A DNA stretch of 64,000 nucleotides from Synechococcus sp. Tobar12-5m-g. Lineage in GTDB: Bacteria; Cyanobacteriota; Cyanobacteriia; PCC-6307; Cyanobiaceae. The stretch spans positions 1 through 64,000 of the forward strand of contig NZ_JAGQBB010000011.1 in NCBI RefSeq assembly GCF_024345415.1, given 5' to 3'. The translations under genes and the position numbers were made by a program. Positions 35,776 to 44,893 of the stretch are shown piece by piece. Below the pieces are notes generated by a model. It was not told the DNA's origin, ran no database searches, and worked only from the letters and a program-made list of their open reading frames with translations. The stretch's first letter is position 1. Every line of letters begins with the position of its first letter.

Positions 35776-36558
35776 GTGGGCGCCAGTCTCACCGTCGCTG
35801 ACAGCAAGCGCGCCTTCCACCACGCCTTTCCCTATGTGATCGGTCCGCTCTATCGGCGCCTGGTCGATGAGCTGCTGGTTGAGCTCCATCTGCTCAGCCA
35901 CCAGAAGGGTTTCATCGGCGATCCGCTTTTCGCCGTGGGGCTCACCCAGGTGTTCGACAGTTTTGCCCGGGGCTACCGACCCGAACAGCAGCAGGAGCCC
36001 TTGTTCGTCGCCCTTTGTGCGTCCTCTGGCTTCGATGCGGCCAGAATTCGCGGCGAGCGGGATGCGGCGATCCAGAGCGTCGGCAATCACAGTCTGGAAG
36101 AGGTCAGGCACTGGCTGGAAGCGCAGGGCGATGGGGCTCCCGAACCGATCGCCAGCGTTCTCGCTGCGGTGAAGCGTGCTGATTTTCACTACTCCCGGCT
36201 GTTCGCCGTAGGCCTGCTCAGCCTCTTGCAGAAAGCCCAGGGTGCCGAGAGCCTGGAGCCCCAGGCGCTGCAGCAGGCTGCCCATGAGATCGGTGGCTCG
36301 ATGGGCCTGCTCAAGGACAGGGTCGACAAGGACCTCAGCCTTTATGGCAGCAACCTCGAGAAGATGGCCCAGGCTGTCGAGCTGATGGAGGAAACCGTGG
36401 CCGCCGAACGGCGACGGCGCCAACGGCAGAAGGAGGAGGCCGAGGCCCGCAGTGAAGTCAATGCGGCGATGCCGGCATCCTCCGACCCGGCGTCCTCCCA
36501 ACCTGCAGCCAGCGGCGAGGCCACCCCCGCCTCATCGGCGCCCACCACCAGCAGCTGA
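35776..36558 (+). CDS. thf1: Thylakoid formation protein Thf1/Psb29
   Basis: Thf1 (Psb29) supports photosystem II assembly and repair and stabilises FtsH complexes in thylakoids. The helical core is well conserved: TVADSKRAFHHAFPYVIGPL, YRRLVDELLVELHLLSHQKG, FIGDPLFAVGLTQVFDSFA, and DFHYSRLFAVGLLSLL. A coiled-coil stretch follows (LEKMAQAVELMEETVAAERR), then a Ala/Ser/Pro-rich tail of about 40 residues. Its stop lies inside the 3' end of the convergent gene (27-base overlap). ftsH is 1.1 kb upstream on the same strand, consistent with the known partnership. Confidence 0.93.
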   Translation: MGASLTVADSKRAFHHAFPYVIGPLYRRLVDELLVELHLLSHQKGFIGDPLFAVGLTQVFDSFARGYRPEQQQEPLFVALCASSGFDAARIRGERDAAIQSVGNHSLEEVRHWLEAQGDGAPEPIASVLAAVKRADFHYSRLFAVGLLSLLQKAQGAESLEPQALQQAAHEIGGSMGLLKDRVDKDLSLYGSNLEKMAQAVELMEETVAAERRRRQRQKEEAEARSEVNAAMPASSDPASSQPAASGEATPASSAPTTSS

Positions 36559-37974
36559 GGGCGGTCCCAGCTGCAACGACCCCCAGAGCCAAGACTGGGG
36601 AGCGGGCTCCAGCCCTTTCGCGCCTGCAGAGACACTCACCATCTCCAGCTGCCTGGCTCGGCGCACGACCGCCGGCAGGCCCGGGGGCAACAGGGCAGCG
36701 GCTGCCAGGGCGTCTGGGCGTGCCCTGAGCTGCAGGGACACCCCTGCTGGGGGACGGGCTGTGGAGGAGGCACCAGCGGCAGGGGGTGGCACAGGGCCGA
36801 GAAAGAACACCAGCTCGGCGGGCACCCCGGCCATGGGTTGCATCCAGCGCCACCCACCCACAACCGTGCCGTCGTCGCGCTGCCAGATGCTGGGCGGCGG
36901 AAGTGGGGAGCGGATCGATGGGGTGAACGGCGCCACGCTCTGCCGGATCAGGCCCTGCGCTTCAAGGGCCTTCTGCAGCGACGGCAGCCAGGCCTCCCAG
37001 GCCAGGCGTTGCTTGCCGACCACCAGCTGGAGTTCCAGGGAGGCCTGGAACGGTCCCGTGAGCAGCGGACGCAGGCGCAACTGGAAGGGGATGGTGGCCA
37101 GGCGATCGGCCAGGGCCGGTGTGAGTCCGTAGCGCTCCGCAAGGGGCTGGCGAATCAGCTGGCGGGTGAAGAGAGCCTGAAACAGCCGATCAAGCCGTTC
37201 CCCCTGCACATCGAGCAGCAGGGAGGGAGGCAAGGGGCGCCGTGATGCGGCGACGGGCCGCGACGGAGCGGAAGCCAGGCCGGAGGCCAAGGGCGGACCA
37301 ACCCGGTCTTCACTGGCACTCGACTCCCCCTGCCAGAGCAGGTCGGGCCCATCGCTGCTGAGCTCCAGGCAGCCCTGTTGATAAGGCTGCAGCAGAGCCG
37401 AGAGGGCGCCGGCCAACTGGGAGAGGGCCGTCTTGCCCCAGGCGACCGACTGACCCCCTCGCAATCGCTCGACGCAACGCGCCTGCAGTCCCTGGGGTGT
37501 TCGGAGATTGCGGCGGAGGTCGTCCTTGAGCAGCTGGCGGGAGAGCGGATCGGGGGCGATCACCACCAGGTCATCGAGGCGCAGGCCGTTTGGTGGCAAG
37601 GGACCGGATGACCCAACACCAAAGGCCCTGGCCGGCAGCGCAAGAAAGGCTTCGGCGCCATCGTCATGGCGGCCCCAGAACTGCCACCAGTAGCTGCGCT
37701 GCCGCACCCAGAGCTGACCGGCCAAGTCTGGGCCGAGCCGCTGCTGCCAAAGCGTGGGGGGGGCGCGGCGCGGATCGGCGGCAAAACTCTGGATCAGGGC
37801 CGAGGCGGTCAACAACCGCTCCAGGCCAGCGGCGTTGGAGCGGGGGAAGCGGCGCAGCTGCAGGGCTGGCACCAGGATCAGCAGCGTCACCAGCGCACTG
37901 GTGACGGGCAGCACCGCCTGCCACGGAAGACCCTGCCGCCATTTCCACTTCCACCCAGGCAAGGAGAGGCTCAT
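36532..37974 (-). CDS. Membrane-anchored protein of unknown function
   Basis: Protein of 480 residues with one membrane helix near the N-terminus (AVLPVTSALVTLLILVPALQ after a basic WKWKWRQG start) and a large soluble part. The soluble part has several hydrophobic-strand/helix units (LDDLVVIAPDPLSRQLLKDD, VSLQLRARPDALAAAALLPP) and a Pro/Ala/Ser-rich linker around residues 250-265 (counted from the start). No catalytic motif or family was recognised; the architecture resembles anchored periplasmic or lumenal proteins of the DUF3352 kind, but I cannot confirm this. Its 3' end overlaps thf1. Confidence 0.7.
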   Translation of the reverse strand: MSLSLPGWKWKWRQGLPWQAVLPVTSALVTLLILVPALQLRRFPRSNAAGLERLLTASALIQSFAADPRRAPPTLWQQRLGPDLAGQLWVRQRSYWWQFWGRHDDGAEAFLALPARAFGVGSSGPLPPNGLRLDDLVVIAPDPLSRQLLKDDLRRNLRTPQGLQARCVERLRGGQSVAWGKTALSQLAGALSALLQPYQQGCLELSSDGPDLLWQGESSASEDRVGPPLASGLASAPSRPVAASRRPLPPSLLLDVQGERLDRLFQALFTRQLIRQPLAERYGLTPALADRLATIPFQLRLRPLLTGPFQASLELQLVVGKQRLAWEAWLPSLQKALEAQGLIRQSVAPFTPSIRSPLPPPSIWQRDDGTVVGGWRWMQPMAGVPAELVFFLGPVPPPAAGASSTARPPAGVSLQLRARPDALAAAALLPPGLPAVVRRARQLEMVSVSAGAKGLEPAPQSWLWGSLQLGPPSAAGGGRR

Positions 37975-38034
37975 CGAGACTGCGATGTCACGGCAGGGAG
38001 CCCGGGGCCGGTGCTGCCCAGCCGAAACGAAGGT

Positions 38035-38184
38035 TCAGCGGCGCTTGATCGCGGCGCGGTCACGGCGACGGCGGTCACGCCATTCGATCGCCGAGAGGTA
38101 AACGACGCCTCCACTGACGAACACGAGCAGAGCGGAGGCCACCACAGCAAGGACTGAAGTGCCGCTGGTCAGGGTCTCTGACAT
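38035..38184 (-). CDS. Small single-helix membrane protein next to petN
   Basis: Frame of 49 codons from an ATG at 38184: a short polar start (MSETLTSGTS), one membrane helix (VLAVVASALLVFVSGGVVYL) and a strongly basic tail (EWRDRRRRDRAAIKRR). It starts 23 bases after the petN stop on the same strand, so the two are probably co-transcribed. The size and shape are like small photosynthetic-complex subunits, but no named family was recognised. Confidence 0.65.
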   Translation of the reverse strand: MSETLTSGTSVLAVVASALLVFVSGGVVYLSAIEWRDRRRRDRAAIKRR

Positions 38185-38207
38185 GCGAACAGGATGGGGC
38201 GGCTGGA

Positions 38208-38309
38208 TCAGAAATTGATGCTGCCGTCGCCGTTGCGGCCCCAGACGACCATGGCGATCGAGAAGCTGAACAGGGCCGCAAGGGAAGCCCAACCCAGGGT
38301 GATCAACAT
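38208..38309 (-). CDS. petN: Cytochrome b6f complex subunit PetN
   Basis: The 33-codon frame from ATG 38309 reads [20 protein letters not shown] and ends [13 protein letters not shown]. The single membrane helix followed by the MVVWGRNG signature identifies PetN (subunit VIII), a structural subunit of the cytochrome b6f complex in the thylakoid membrane. Length and sequence fit the alpha-cyanobacterial form, which has a slightly longer tail than the 29-residue plastid protein. It lies on the minus strand, 60 bases from the divergent clpS start. Confidence 0.93.
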   Translation of the reverse strand: MLITLGWASLAALFSFSIAMVVWGRNGDGSINF

Positions 38310-38369
38310 GCGGAGCCAGTTCAGCGTTCCCCATGAGCTTACCTAGGCTTGGAACGGCCCGACATCACC

Positions 38370-38669
38370 ATGGCAACAGCCACCCCCACCCGCAGCAGCC
38401 CCGCAAGCGAAGCGGTGCGCCTGCGGCAGACCTACCCCCACTTCAAGGTGGTGGTGCTCGATGATGATGTGAACACCTTTCAGCACGTGGTCGAGTCCCT
38501 GGTGAAGGTGTTGCCGGGCATGGGTTCCGAACGGGCCTGGGAACTGGCCCATCAGATCGATGGGTCGGGCGCAGCCGTGGTGTGGTCTGGCCCCCAGGAA
38601 CAGGCCGAGCTCTACCACCAGCAACTCGGCGGAGCCGGGCTCACCATGGCCCCCCTGGAGCGGGCCTGA
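38370..38669 (+). CDS. clpS: ATP-dependent Clp protease adaptor ClpS
   Basis: ClpS delivers N-degron substrates to the Clp ATPase ClpC/ClpA. The 99-residue protein has the flexible N-terminus (SPASEAVRLRQTYPHFKVVV) and the core LDDDVNTFQHVVESLVKVLP, where the D-D-x-x-T/N-T-F segment forms part of the substrate pocket; AWELAHQIDGSGAAVVWSGP and EQAELYHQQL complete the fold. The ATG at 38370 gives a normal length. It diverges from petN. Confidence 0.92.
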   Translation: MATATPTRSSPASEAVRLRQTYPHFKVVVLDDDVNTFQHVVESLVKVLPGMGSERAWELAHQIDGSGAAVVWSGPQEQAELYHQQLGGAGLTMAPLERA

Positions 38670-38707
38670 CCGGACTTGACTAGATTGGGTACAATTGGAG
38701 CAGAGGT

Positions 38708-38983
38708 ATGGGCCGGGTGGTGATCACCCACAGCACCTACCTCGAGGGGTTGATCCCGGTGCTCAGGGCCCTCGCCACCCGGGAAGGAATCAATACGATC
38801 ACGCCTGCGGTGATCTGCCGGGTGAAGGGGCGCAGCCCCCAACTCAGGTTGAAGATTTCCACGCCGATCACCGGAGGCTTCAAGGTGATGGCTCGCCGGG
38901 GCAGCTCCGCCCAGGAGGTGTTCGTGATCACCCGCTGGGAGAGGGAACATCTGCAGCGGGAACTGGACGGACTGGTGGGCTGA
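38708..38983 (+). CDS. DUF2103 predicted metal-binding protein
   Basis: Protein of 91 residues of the DUF2103 family. It opens MGRVVITHSTYLEGLIPVLR and continues ITPAVICRVKGRSPQLRLKI and GGFKVMARRGSSAQEVFVIT. A TACAAT -10-like element lies at 38690-38695, only about 13 bases before the ATG, which would give a very short leader; an AGAGG stretch precedes the ATG. Biological role unknown. Confidence 0.8.
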   Translation: MGRVVITHSTYLEGLIPVLRALATREGINTITPAVICRVKGRSPQLRLKISTPITGGFKVMARRGSSAQEVFVITRWEREHLQRELDGLVG

Positions 38984-38997
38984 TCAAGTAGCCGCGC

Positions 38998-39027
38998 TGA
39001 ACAACATCCACGCCATTTCGTAAGAAT
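38998..39027 (+). promoter_or_regulatory. Possible promoter of the structured RNA
   Basis: A TGAACA element at 38998-39003 and a TAAGAA(T) element at 39021-39027 are 17 bases apart. The predicted start, seven bases past the -10, coincides with the first bases of the outer stem of the RNA candidate. The matches to consensus are moderate. Confidence 0.35.
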
Positions 39028-39030
39028 GGG

Positions 39031-39240
39031 GGTGGGGAATGGGATCGAAAGGGGTGAACCGCCATGCCGTCTTGCCCCAGGTTTCGACCTGGATAAACCA
39101 GAGGAGAGATCAAAGCGGGGCTTCGTTTCCGGCAACGAGGCCGGTTTACGTCACCGTCGCGACAGACCTCCCACGTCGAAGAGGGAGTCAGATCAGAAAA
39201 CTGTGAAAGGCAGTCACCAACACAGCAGTTCCCATTCACC
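39031..39240 (+). ncRNA. Structured noncoding RNA candidate beside purK (6S RNA possible)
   Basis: The 250-base gap between DUF2103 and purK holds no gene but is rich in pairing. The ends 39031-39044 and 39230-39240 form an 11-bp stem with a 3-base bulge. Inside are CCAGGT-TTCG-ACCTGG (39077-39092), a nine-pair hairpin at 39119-39142 enclosed by AAACC/GGTTT (39095-39099/39143-39147), and CTCCC/GGGAG (39168-39187). A G-T wobble in the second hairpin is pairable only in the plus-strand RNA. Length about 210 bases. Cyanobacterial 6S RNA is of similar size and, as I recall without being able to check, has been reported near purK, but the branched shape is not a clear 6S fold. Confidence 0.5.
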
Positions 39241-39247
39241 TTAAGCC

Positions 39248-40450
39248 CTATTCCGGGGGAAGCGGCCAGAGCCGGCGTACCTCCCGCAGGCGCGAGCGGG
39301 CTTCGTCGAGCCGCCGCTGGGGGTCGGCCTCGGCCAGGGCGAGGGTGAGATGGCCCAGCTTGCGGCCGGGCAATGATTCCGCCTTGCCATACCAGTGCAA
39401 CGTTGCACCCGGCAGGGCCCCGAGGGCTCGTCGCTGCTCCTCGTAGCCGTGGTCGGAGCTTCCATGGCCGAGCAGATTGACCATCAGGGCACCGGGCAGC
39501 TTCAGACCCGTCTCGCCGAGGGGCTGACCGCAGACGATCCTCACCTGCTGGGCGAACTGGCTGGTGTGAGCCGCCTCGATCGTGTAGTGGCCGGAGTTGT
39601 GGGTGCGGGGGGCAAGCTCATTGATCTGCAGCCCGGCGGGCCCGTAGAAAAACTCGATCGACAGCACGCCGGTGTAGTCGAGGGCGGTGAGCAGGGAGGC
39701 CGCCACGTTGCGGGCCCGGGCTTCCACCGCCTGGCTGACGGCGGCGGGGGCGAGCACCCAGTCGCAGATCCGGTGATGCTGGTGGGTCTGGACCAGGGGA
39801 TAGCAGGCCACGGAGCCGTTGCTGTCGCGGCAGGCCACCAGGGCCAGCTCCTGCTCGAAAGTCACCAGCTCCTCTAGCAGCCAGCCGGCCGGATCCCCCC
39901 GGGCGATCAAGTCGATCAGCTCGTCCTGGTTGCGGATCACCAGGGTGCCTCTGCCGTCGTAGCCGCCGGTGGAGGCCTTGGCCATGAGCGGAAAGCTGAA
40001 GCCATCGGGCAGGCGGGGAGCCACAGCGGCGGATCCTGCTGCCCTGGAGGCTCGACTGGACAGCGAAGGAACCAGCAGCTCGTGGAGAGAAAGCCAGCGG
40101 GGCGAAGGCAGGTGGAGCCGCTCCAGCAATTCCCGCTGGGCGCGCTTCGAGACCAGGGGCCTCAGGGCGTCCAGTTTCGGCACGAACCGCACCCCTTCCG
40201 CCTCCAGGACCTTGAGGGCGTCAAGCTTCAGCCACTCGTTCTCGAAACTGATCGCATCGGTGCGCTGGGCGAGAACAGCGGTGGCGGCGAGGTCGTCGAG
40301 GGGAGCCTGCACCACGCTGGTGGCCAACCGGGTGGCCGGATCGTCCGCCAGGGGTGTCTGCACATGCAGCTCCACGTTGGACTGCCGGGCCGCCTCGGCC
40401 AGCATCAGGGCCAGCTGCCCGCCACCCACAATGCCGATCCTGCAGCCCAT
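39248..40450 (-). CDS. purK: 5-(carboxyamino)imidazole ribonucleotide synthase
   Basis: ATP-grasp enzyme of purine synthesis that carboxylates AIR to N5-CAIR, 400 residues. The ATG at 40450 gives MGCRIGIVGGGQLALMLAEA, the dinucleotide-like N-terminal motif. The ATP-grasp domain shows PLMAKASTGGYDGRGTLVI, LLEELVTFEQELALVACRD, VLSIEFFYG and INELAPRTHNSGHYTIEA, followed by the C-terminal HWYGKAESLPGRKLGHLTL. Its 3' end points toward the structured RNA candidate on the other strand. Confidence 0.95.
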   Translation of the reverse strand: MGCRIGIVGGGQLALMLAEAARQSNVELHVQTPLADDPATRLATSVVQAPLDDLAATAVLAQRTDAISFENEWLKLDALKVLEAEGVRFVPKLDALRPLVSKRAQRELLERLHLPSPRWLSLHELLVPSLSSRASRAAGSAAVAPRLPDGFSFPLMAKASTGGYDGRGTLVIRNQDELIDLIARGDPAGWLLEELVTFEQELALVACRDSNGSVACYPLVQTHQHHRICDWVLAPAAVSQAVEARARNVAASLLTALDYTGVLSIEFFYGPAGLQINELAPRTHNSGHYTIEAAHTSQFAQQVRIVCGQPLGETGLKLPGALMVNLLGHGSSDHGYEEQRRALGALPGATLHWYGKAESLPGRKLGHLTLALAEADPQRRLDEARSRLREVRRLWPLPPE

Positions 40451-40543
40451 GACCCCCGTTCCACACCCCACGCCACCCGGAACGGTTGGCAATCGGAAAG
40501 TTTGGCATCCGCTCCGCCCCCCATCCCGCCACGGCGAGACCGT

Positions 40544-41482
40544 TCAGCTGAGGCCCCGCTCGCCGGCCGCCAGGAAGCGCACCAGGCTGAACAGCAGCAC
40601 GATCAGGAACAGGGCCAGCCCCACCGTGCAGGCATAGCTGATGTCCAGCTCGGAGAAGGCCTGGTCATAGACGTAGTAGACGAGGGTTCGGGTGGACTCG
40701 GCCGGCCCGCCCTGGGTCATCAGGAACACCTCCTCGAACACCTTGGTGGCGGCGATCGCCGAAATCACCGCCACCAAGGTGAGGTAGGGGCGCAGCAGGG
40801 GAAGGGTGATGTCGAGGTGGCGGCGCCAGCCCTCGCTGCCATCGAGGGCCGCCGCCTCATAGAGCTCCGGAGCGATGCCCTGCAAGCCGGCCAGGAAGAT
40901 CACCATGTAGTAGCCGAGGCCCTTCCAGAGGGTTACCAGCATCACGGCAGGCAAGGCCAGCAGCGGGCTGGTGAGAAAGCCGATCGGCAGGAAATCGGTA
41001 CCCAGAAGGGTGGCCAACCAGCCGTTGATCAGGCCGTTCTCCGCATAGAGCCAGCGGAAGGCGATCGCCGCCACCACGATCGACACCAGCACCGGGGTGT
41101 AGAAAGCGGCGCGGAACCAGTGGATGCCGGGCAGGTTGCGGTTGACCAGCACGGCCAGGGTGAGGGAGCCCAGCACGATCGGGGGCACCACCCCCACCAG
41201 ATACAGAACGGTGGTGCCCAGCACCTGGAAGAACATCGGGTCGGCCAGCAGCCGGCGGATGTTGGCCAACCCCACGAACCGCAAGGGCTCGCCCATGTCG
41301 AGGCCGGTTTCGGTGAAGCTGATCCCCAGGGCCATCAGGGCAGGCAGCAACACCGACAGGGCCAGCAACAGCAACGCCGGGGCAAGGAAGCCCCAGGCGC
41401 TGGCGTTGGCGCGTCGGGACTGTGCGATGGCGCCGCGGGCCTGTGGCGTCGGCTGGATCGGTGAGCTGGAAGCTGTAACCAT
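40544..41482 (-). CDS. Sugar ABC transporter permease, MalF type
   Basis: Inner-membrane permease of 312 residues for uptake of a sugar or compatible solute such as glucosylglycerol. Six hydrophobic segments are seen, and the cytoplasmic EAA loop that contacts the ATPase reads [20 protein letters not shown] followed by TLPLLRPYL. The ATG at 41482 is used since the open frame upstream overlaps recQ. The second permease, binding protein and ATPase normally found with it are not adjacent: neighbours are purK and recQ. The partner subunits are probably encoded elsewhere, as is common in marine picocyanobacteria. Confidence 0.88.
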   Translation of the reverse strand: MVTASSSPIQPTPQARGAIAQSRRANASAWGFLAPALLLLALSVLLPALMALGISFTETGLDMGEPLRFVGLANIRRLLADPMFFQVLGTTVLYLVGVVPPIVLGSLTLAVLVNRNLPGIHWFRAAFYTPVLVSIVVAAIAFRWLYAENGLINGWLATLLGTDFLPIGFLTSPLLALPAVMLVTLWKGLGYYMVIFLAGLQGIAPELYEAAALDGSEGWRRHLDITLPLLRPYLTLVAVISAIAATKVFEEVFLMTQGGPAESTRTLVYYVYDQAFSELDISYACTVGLALFLIVLLFSLVRFLAAGERGLS

Positions 41483-41538
41483 GGGCCCATTGTGGCCGGC
41501 CCCATCCCCGGTTTCACACCCTGACCCGCCCCTGGACC

Positions 41539-43392
41539 GTGGCATCATCTGCGCTTAGCTCCGATCCGCTCGACCTGCTGCGTCAGGTGTTCGGCTACCC
41601 CAGCTTCCGCGGGCCCCAGGAGGCGATCGTGCGCCATGTGGTGGCAGGCGGCTCGGCCCTGGTGCTGATGCCGACCGGGGGCGGGAAATCACTCTGCTAT
41701 CAGATCCCGGCCCTGTGCCGCTCCGGCACCGCCGTAGTGATCTCACCACTGATCGCCCTGATGCAGGACCAGGTGGAGGCCCTGCGCCAGGCCGGTGTCC
41801 AGGCCGCGGCGCTGCATTCCGGCCTGGAGGCGGCGGCGGCCAGTGCCACCTGGCGGCAGCTGCAGGCGGGAGGCCTCGATCTGCTCTACGTATCGCCGGA
41901 GCGGCTGATCGGTGGCCAGCTCCTCGACCAGCTGCCGGAGAGCGCCATCGCCCTGTTCGCCATCGACGAGGCCCACTGCGTCTCGCAGTGGGGCCACGAC
42001 TTCAGGCCGGAGTATCTGCAGTTGGCGGTGCTGGCCGAGCGGTTCCCCTCCGTGCCGCGGCTGGCGCTGACCGCCACCGCCGACCCCCGCACCCGCGATG
42101 AAATCGTGGCGCGGCTGCGGCTCGAGCGGGGCCGGGTGTTCACTGCCAGCTTCGATCGACCCAACATCCGCTACCTGCTGCGGGCCAAGGACGACGCCCG
42201 CTCCCAGCTGCTGGCTTTCCTCGAGCCCCGCCGGGGGGAGGCGGGGATCGTCTACGCCCGCTCCCGGGCCCGGGTGGATCAGTTCGCCACGGCGCTGCGG
42301 GCGGCCGGCCACGATGCCTTGGGCTATCACGCCGGACTGGAGAGCGGACAACGCTCCACCGCCCTGGATCGGTTCCGGCGCGACAGCGGCGTGATCATGG
42401 TGGCCACCATTGCCTTCGGGATGGGCATCGACAAGCCCGATGTGCGCTTCGTGGCCCACGTAGACCTGCCCAAGAGCCTGGAGGCCTACTACCAGGAAAC
42501 CGGCCGGGCCGGCCGAGACGGGCTGCCGGCGGTGGCCTGGATGGTGCATGGCCCAGGTGATGTCCCCCAGCTGCGCCGCTTCATCGATGACTCCAGTGCC
42601 GGACTCGACCAGAAACGGATCGAGCACGGCAAGCTCGAAGCCCTGCTTCGCTTCACCGAGTGCGGCGGCTGCCGCCGCCAGCTGTTGCTGGCCCACTTCG
42701 GAGAAGCGTTGCTGGAGCCCTGCGGCAACTGCGACCGCTGCCTTGAGCCCCAGCAGCTGGTGGACATGACCGTGCCGGCCCAGAAGGCGCTCTCGGCGGT
42801 GCACCGCACCGGCCATCGCTTTGGGGCCGTCCACCTGGTGGATGTGCTGCTGGGGGCCAACACGGAGAAGATCCGCGCCCTCGGGCACCAGGAGCTGAGC
42901 GTCTACGGCATCGGCGGCGAGCTCGATCAGGAGCAGTGGCGGGCCCTGTTCCGCCAGCTCAGCGGCCTGGGGCTGCTCGAGCCGGTGCCCGAGGGCCGCG
43001 GCGGGCTGCGGTGGGGCCCGGAAGCCGAAGTGCGAGCCGTGCTGCGGGGCGAGCGGGCCCTGGAGCTGCCGCTGCCGCCCCCGCGCCAGGAGCGGCGGCG
43101 CTCCGGAGCCCGCAGTGCCCAGGCCAGCCCAGCCGGCCTGGTTGCCGCCACGGCCGAATGGGGAGCGGCCGATCCCGTGTTGGTGGCAGCCCTCAAGGCC
43201 TGGCGCACCGAGCAGGCCCGCCAACAGGCGGTGCCGCCCTATGTGGTGTTCCACGACCGCACCCTGCTGGAGCTGGCCGCCCGCCGCCCCCGCTCCCTGG
43301 CGGAACTCTCGGGTGTGGGCGGAATCGGCGCCGCCAAGCTGGAGCGCTACGGCGAGGACCTGCTGGTGTTGCTGCAGGGCCCCGCCGGGTGA
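41539..43392 (+). CDS. recQ: ATP-dependent DNA helicase RecQ
   Basis: 3'-5' helicase of 617 residues for recombination and replication-fork repair. Motifs in order: [13 protein letters not shown], Walker [52 protein letters not shown] and [10 protein letters not shown]. The zinc domain has CGGCRRQLL...CGNCDRC. After the winged-helix region, the C-terminus [19 protein letters not shown] is an HRDC domain. A GTG at 41539 is the start. Confidence 0.95.
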   Translation: MASSALSSDPLDLLRQVFGYPSFRGPQEAIVRHVVAGGSALVLMPTGGGKSLCYQIPALCRSGTAVVISPLIALMQDQVEALRQAGVQAAALHSGLEAAAASATWRQLQAGGLDLLYVSPERLIGGQLLDQLPESAIALFAIDEAHCVSQWGHDFRPEYLQLAVLAERFPSVPRLALTATADPRTRDEIVARLRLERGRVFTASFDRPNIRYLLRAKDDARSQLLAFLEPRRGEAGIVYARSRARVDQFATALRAAGHDALGYHAGLESGQRSTALDRFRRDSGVIMVATIAFGMGIDKPDVRFVAHVDLPKSLEAYYQETGRAGRDGLPAVAWMVHGPGDVPQLRRFIDDSSAGLDQKRIEHGKLEALLRFTECGGCRRQLLLAHFGEALLEPCGNCDRCLEPQQLVDMTVPAQKALSAVHRTGHRFGAVHLVDVLLGANTEKIRALGHQELSVYGIGGELDQEQWRALFRQLSGLGLLEPVPEGRGGLRWGPEAEVRAVLRGERALELPLPPPRQERRRSGARSAQASPAGLVAATAEWGAADPVLVAALKAWRTEQARQQAVPPYVVFHDRTLLELAARRPRSLAELSGVGGIGAAKLERYGEDLLVLLQGPAG

Positions 43393-43449
43393 TCGCGGCG
43401 GGCAGCGGCAGGGGTGTGAGCGCCTTTTTCGGCATCCCCGCCACCGCAC

Positions 43450-43647
43450 CTACATCTGCGTTGCGGTTGTGGCGGCCAGGCTGTGGGGCTGGAACGGCAG
43501 CAGCGCTGGCTGAACCAACGGCAGAAACAGCTCGCCCTGGATCACTGCGGTGTCCGTGGCCACCAGACGCTTGGGGGGACGGGGCGGCGGGGCGGGCCAG
43601 GCCAGATCGGCAGCCCGGAACACCGCATAGGGAGAGGAAACAGGCAT
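43450..43647 (-). CDS. Small hypothetical protein
   Basis: ATG-initiated frame of 65 codons between recQ and aroB, with a Pro-rich middle (DLAWPAPPPRPPKRLVATDT). It opens MPVSSPYAVFRAADLAWP and ends in a Ala/Thr-rich tail. Codon choice resembles that of the surrounding genes. No family recognised; it may instead be a chance frame. Confidence 0.4.
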   Translation of the reverse strand: MPVSSPYAVFRAADLAWPAPPPRPPKRLVATDTAVIQGELFLPLVQPALLPFQPHSLAATTATQM

Positions 43648-43780
43648 GATCCCATTGCCTAGGGTACGCCTGTACTAGCGCTGTTTCTGTTGGCTGTCAA
43701 TGGCTGGCCTCGCCAGGCTGGGCCGTGTCCTTGAGCGCCAGGGCAGCCGCCTTAGCCTCAGGACACCGCTGCCCCACCCC

Positions 43781-44893
43781 ATGACCGCTGCGTCCACCGC
43801 GATTCGCACCATCCGGGTGGAACTGAAATCCAATCCCTATGCGATCGTGATCGGTGCGGGCAGCCTGGCGCAGCTTGGCGAGCAGATCCAAGCCCAGACG
43901 ATAAAGGTGGGCACCAAGGTTCTGGTGGTGACCAACCCGGTGGTCAACGCGCACTACGGCGCCACCGCCCTCGCCAGCCTGCAGGCGGCGGGCTTCGAGG
44001 CCAGCCTGCTGGTGATCGAAGCGGGCGAAGACCAGAAGACCCCCGCCAGTGTGGCGCTGATCCATGACGCCGCCTATGCGCGCCGGCTCGAGCGGGGCTC
44101 CCTGATCGTGGCCCTCGGCGGCGGTGTGGTGGGTGACATGGCCGGCTATGCCGCGGCCACCTGGTTGCGGGGTATCGCGGTGGTGCAGGTGCCCACCACC
44201 CTGCTGGCGATGGTGGATGCGGCGATCGGCGGCAAGACCGGTGTCAACCATCCCGGTGGCAAGAATTTGATCGGGGCGTTCCACCAGCCAAGCCTGGTGC
44301 TGATCGATCCCGCCACCCTCGCCACCCTGCCGGAGCGCGAGTTCCGGGCCGGCATGGCCGAGGTGATCAAGTACGGCGTGATCGGTGATGCGGAGCTGTT
44401 CGCTGACCTGGAGGCCGCCGCCGACCTCTCCAGCCTGGAGGCGGTGGGGCCGGCACTGCTGCCACGCCTGCTGGAGCGCTCTGCCGCCGCCAAGGCCAGG
44501 GTGGTGGCCGCCGATGAACGGGAAGGGGGCCTGCGGGCGATCCTCAACTACGGCCACACCCTCGGCCACGGCATCGAAACGCTCAGCGGCTACGGAACCT
44601 TCCTGCACGGCGAGGCGGTGGCGATGGGCATGCTGGCCGCCGGCGAGCTGGCCGTGGCGCTGGGCCTCTGGACCGCCGGGGAGCAGGCCCGGCAGCGGAC
44701 CGTGGTCGCCAAAGCAGGACTCCCGCTCCAGCTGCCCCGCCTCGATCCAGAAGCGATGCTGCGCGCCCTGCAGAGCGACAAGAAGGTGAAAGATGGCCAG
44801 GTGCGCTTCGTGCTGCCCACCGCCATCGGGCGGGTGGTCATCCGCGACGACATCGGTGAGGAGCTGATCCGGGGGGTCCTGCCTGGTCCATGA
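43781..44893 (+). CDS. aroB: 3-dehydroquinate synthase
   Basis: Second enzyme of the shikimate pathway, an NAD- and zinc-dependent synthase of 370 residues. Landmarks: [54 protein letters not shown] (containing a metal ligand Glu), and the zinc histidines in [12 protein letters not shown] and [12 protein letters not shown]. The ATG at 43781 is chosen; 27 open codons upstream look non-coding. Its TGA overlaps the start of the J-domain gene. Confidence 0.96.
   Translation: MTAASTAIRTIRVELKSNPYAIVIGAGSLAQLGEQIQAQTIKVGTKVLVVTNPVVNAHYGATALASLQAAGFEASLLVIEAGEDQKTPASVALIHDAAYARRLERGSLIVALGGGVVGDMAGYAAATWLRGIAVVQVPTTLLAMVDAAIGGKTGVNHPGGKNLIGAFHQPSLVLIDPATLATLPEREFRAGMAEVIKYGVIGDAELFADLEAAADLSSLEAVGPALLPRLLERSAAAKARVVAADEREGGLRAILNYGHTLGHGIETLSGYGTFLHGEAVAMGMLAAGELAVALGLWTAGEQARQRTVVAKAGLPLQLPRLDPEAMLRALQSDKKVKDGQVRFVLPTAIGRVVIRDDIGEELIRGVLPGP

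Noticed and set aside
39077-39092. GGTTTCGACC resembling a tRNA or tmRNA T-arm
   Set aside because: The seven-base T-loop geometry does not fit; it is better explained as a six-pair stem with a UUCG tetraloop. No tag frame or CCA end seen.
40082-41464. Plus-strand frame over purK and the sugar permease
   Set aside because: Gln/His/Gly-rich shadow of two genuine minus-strand genes.
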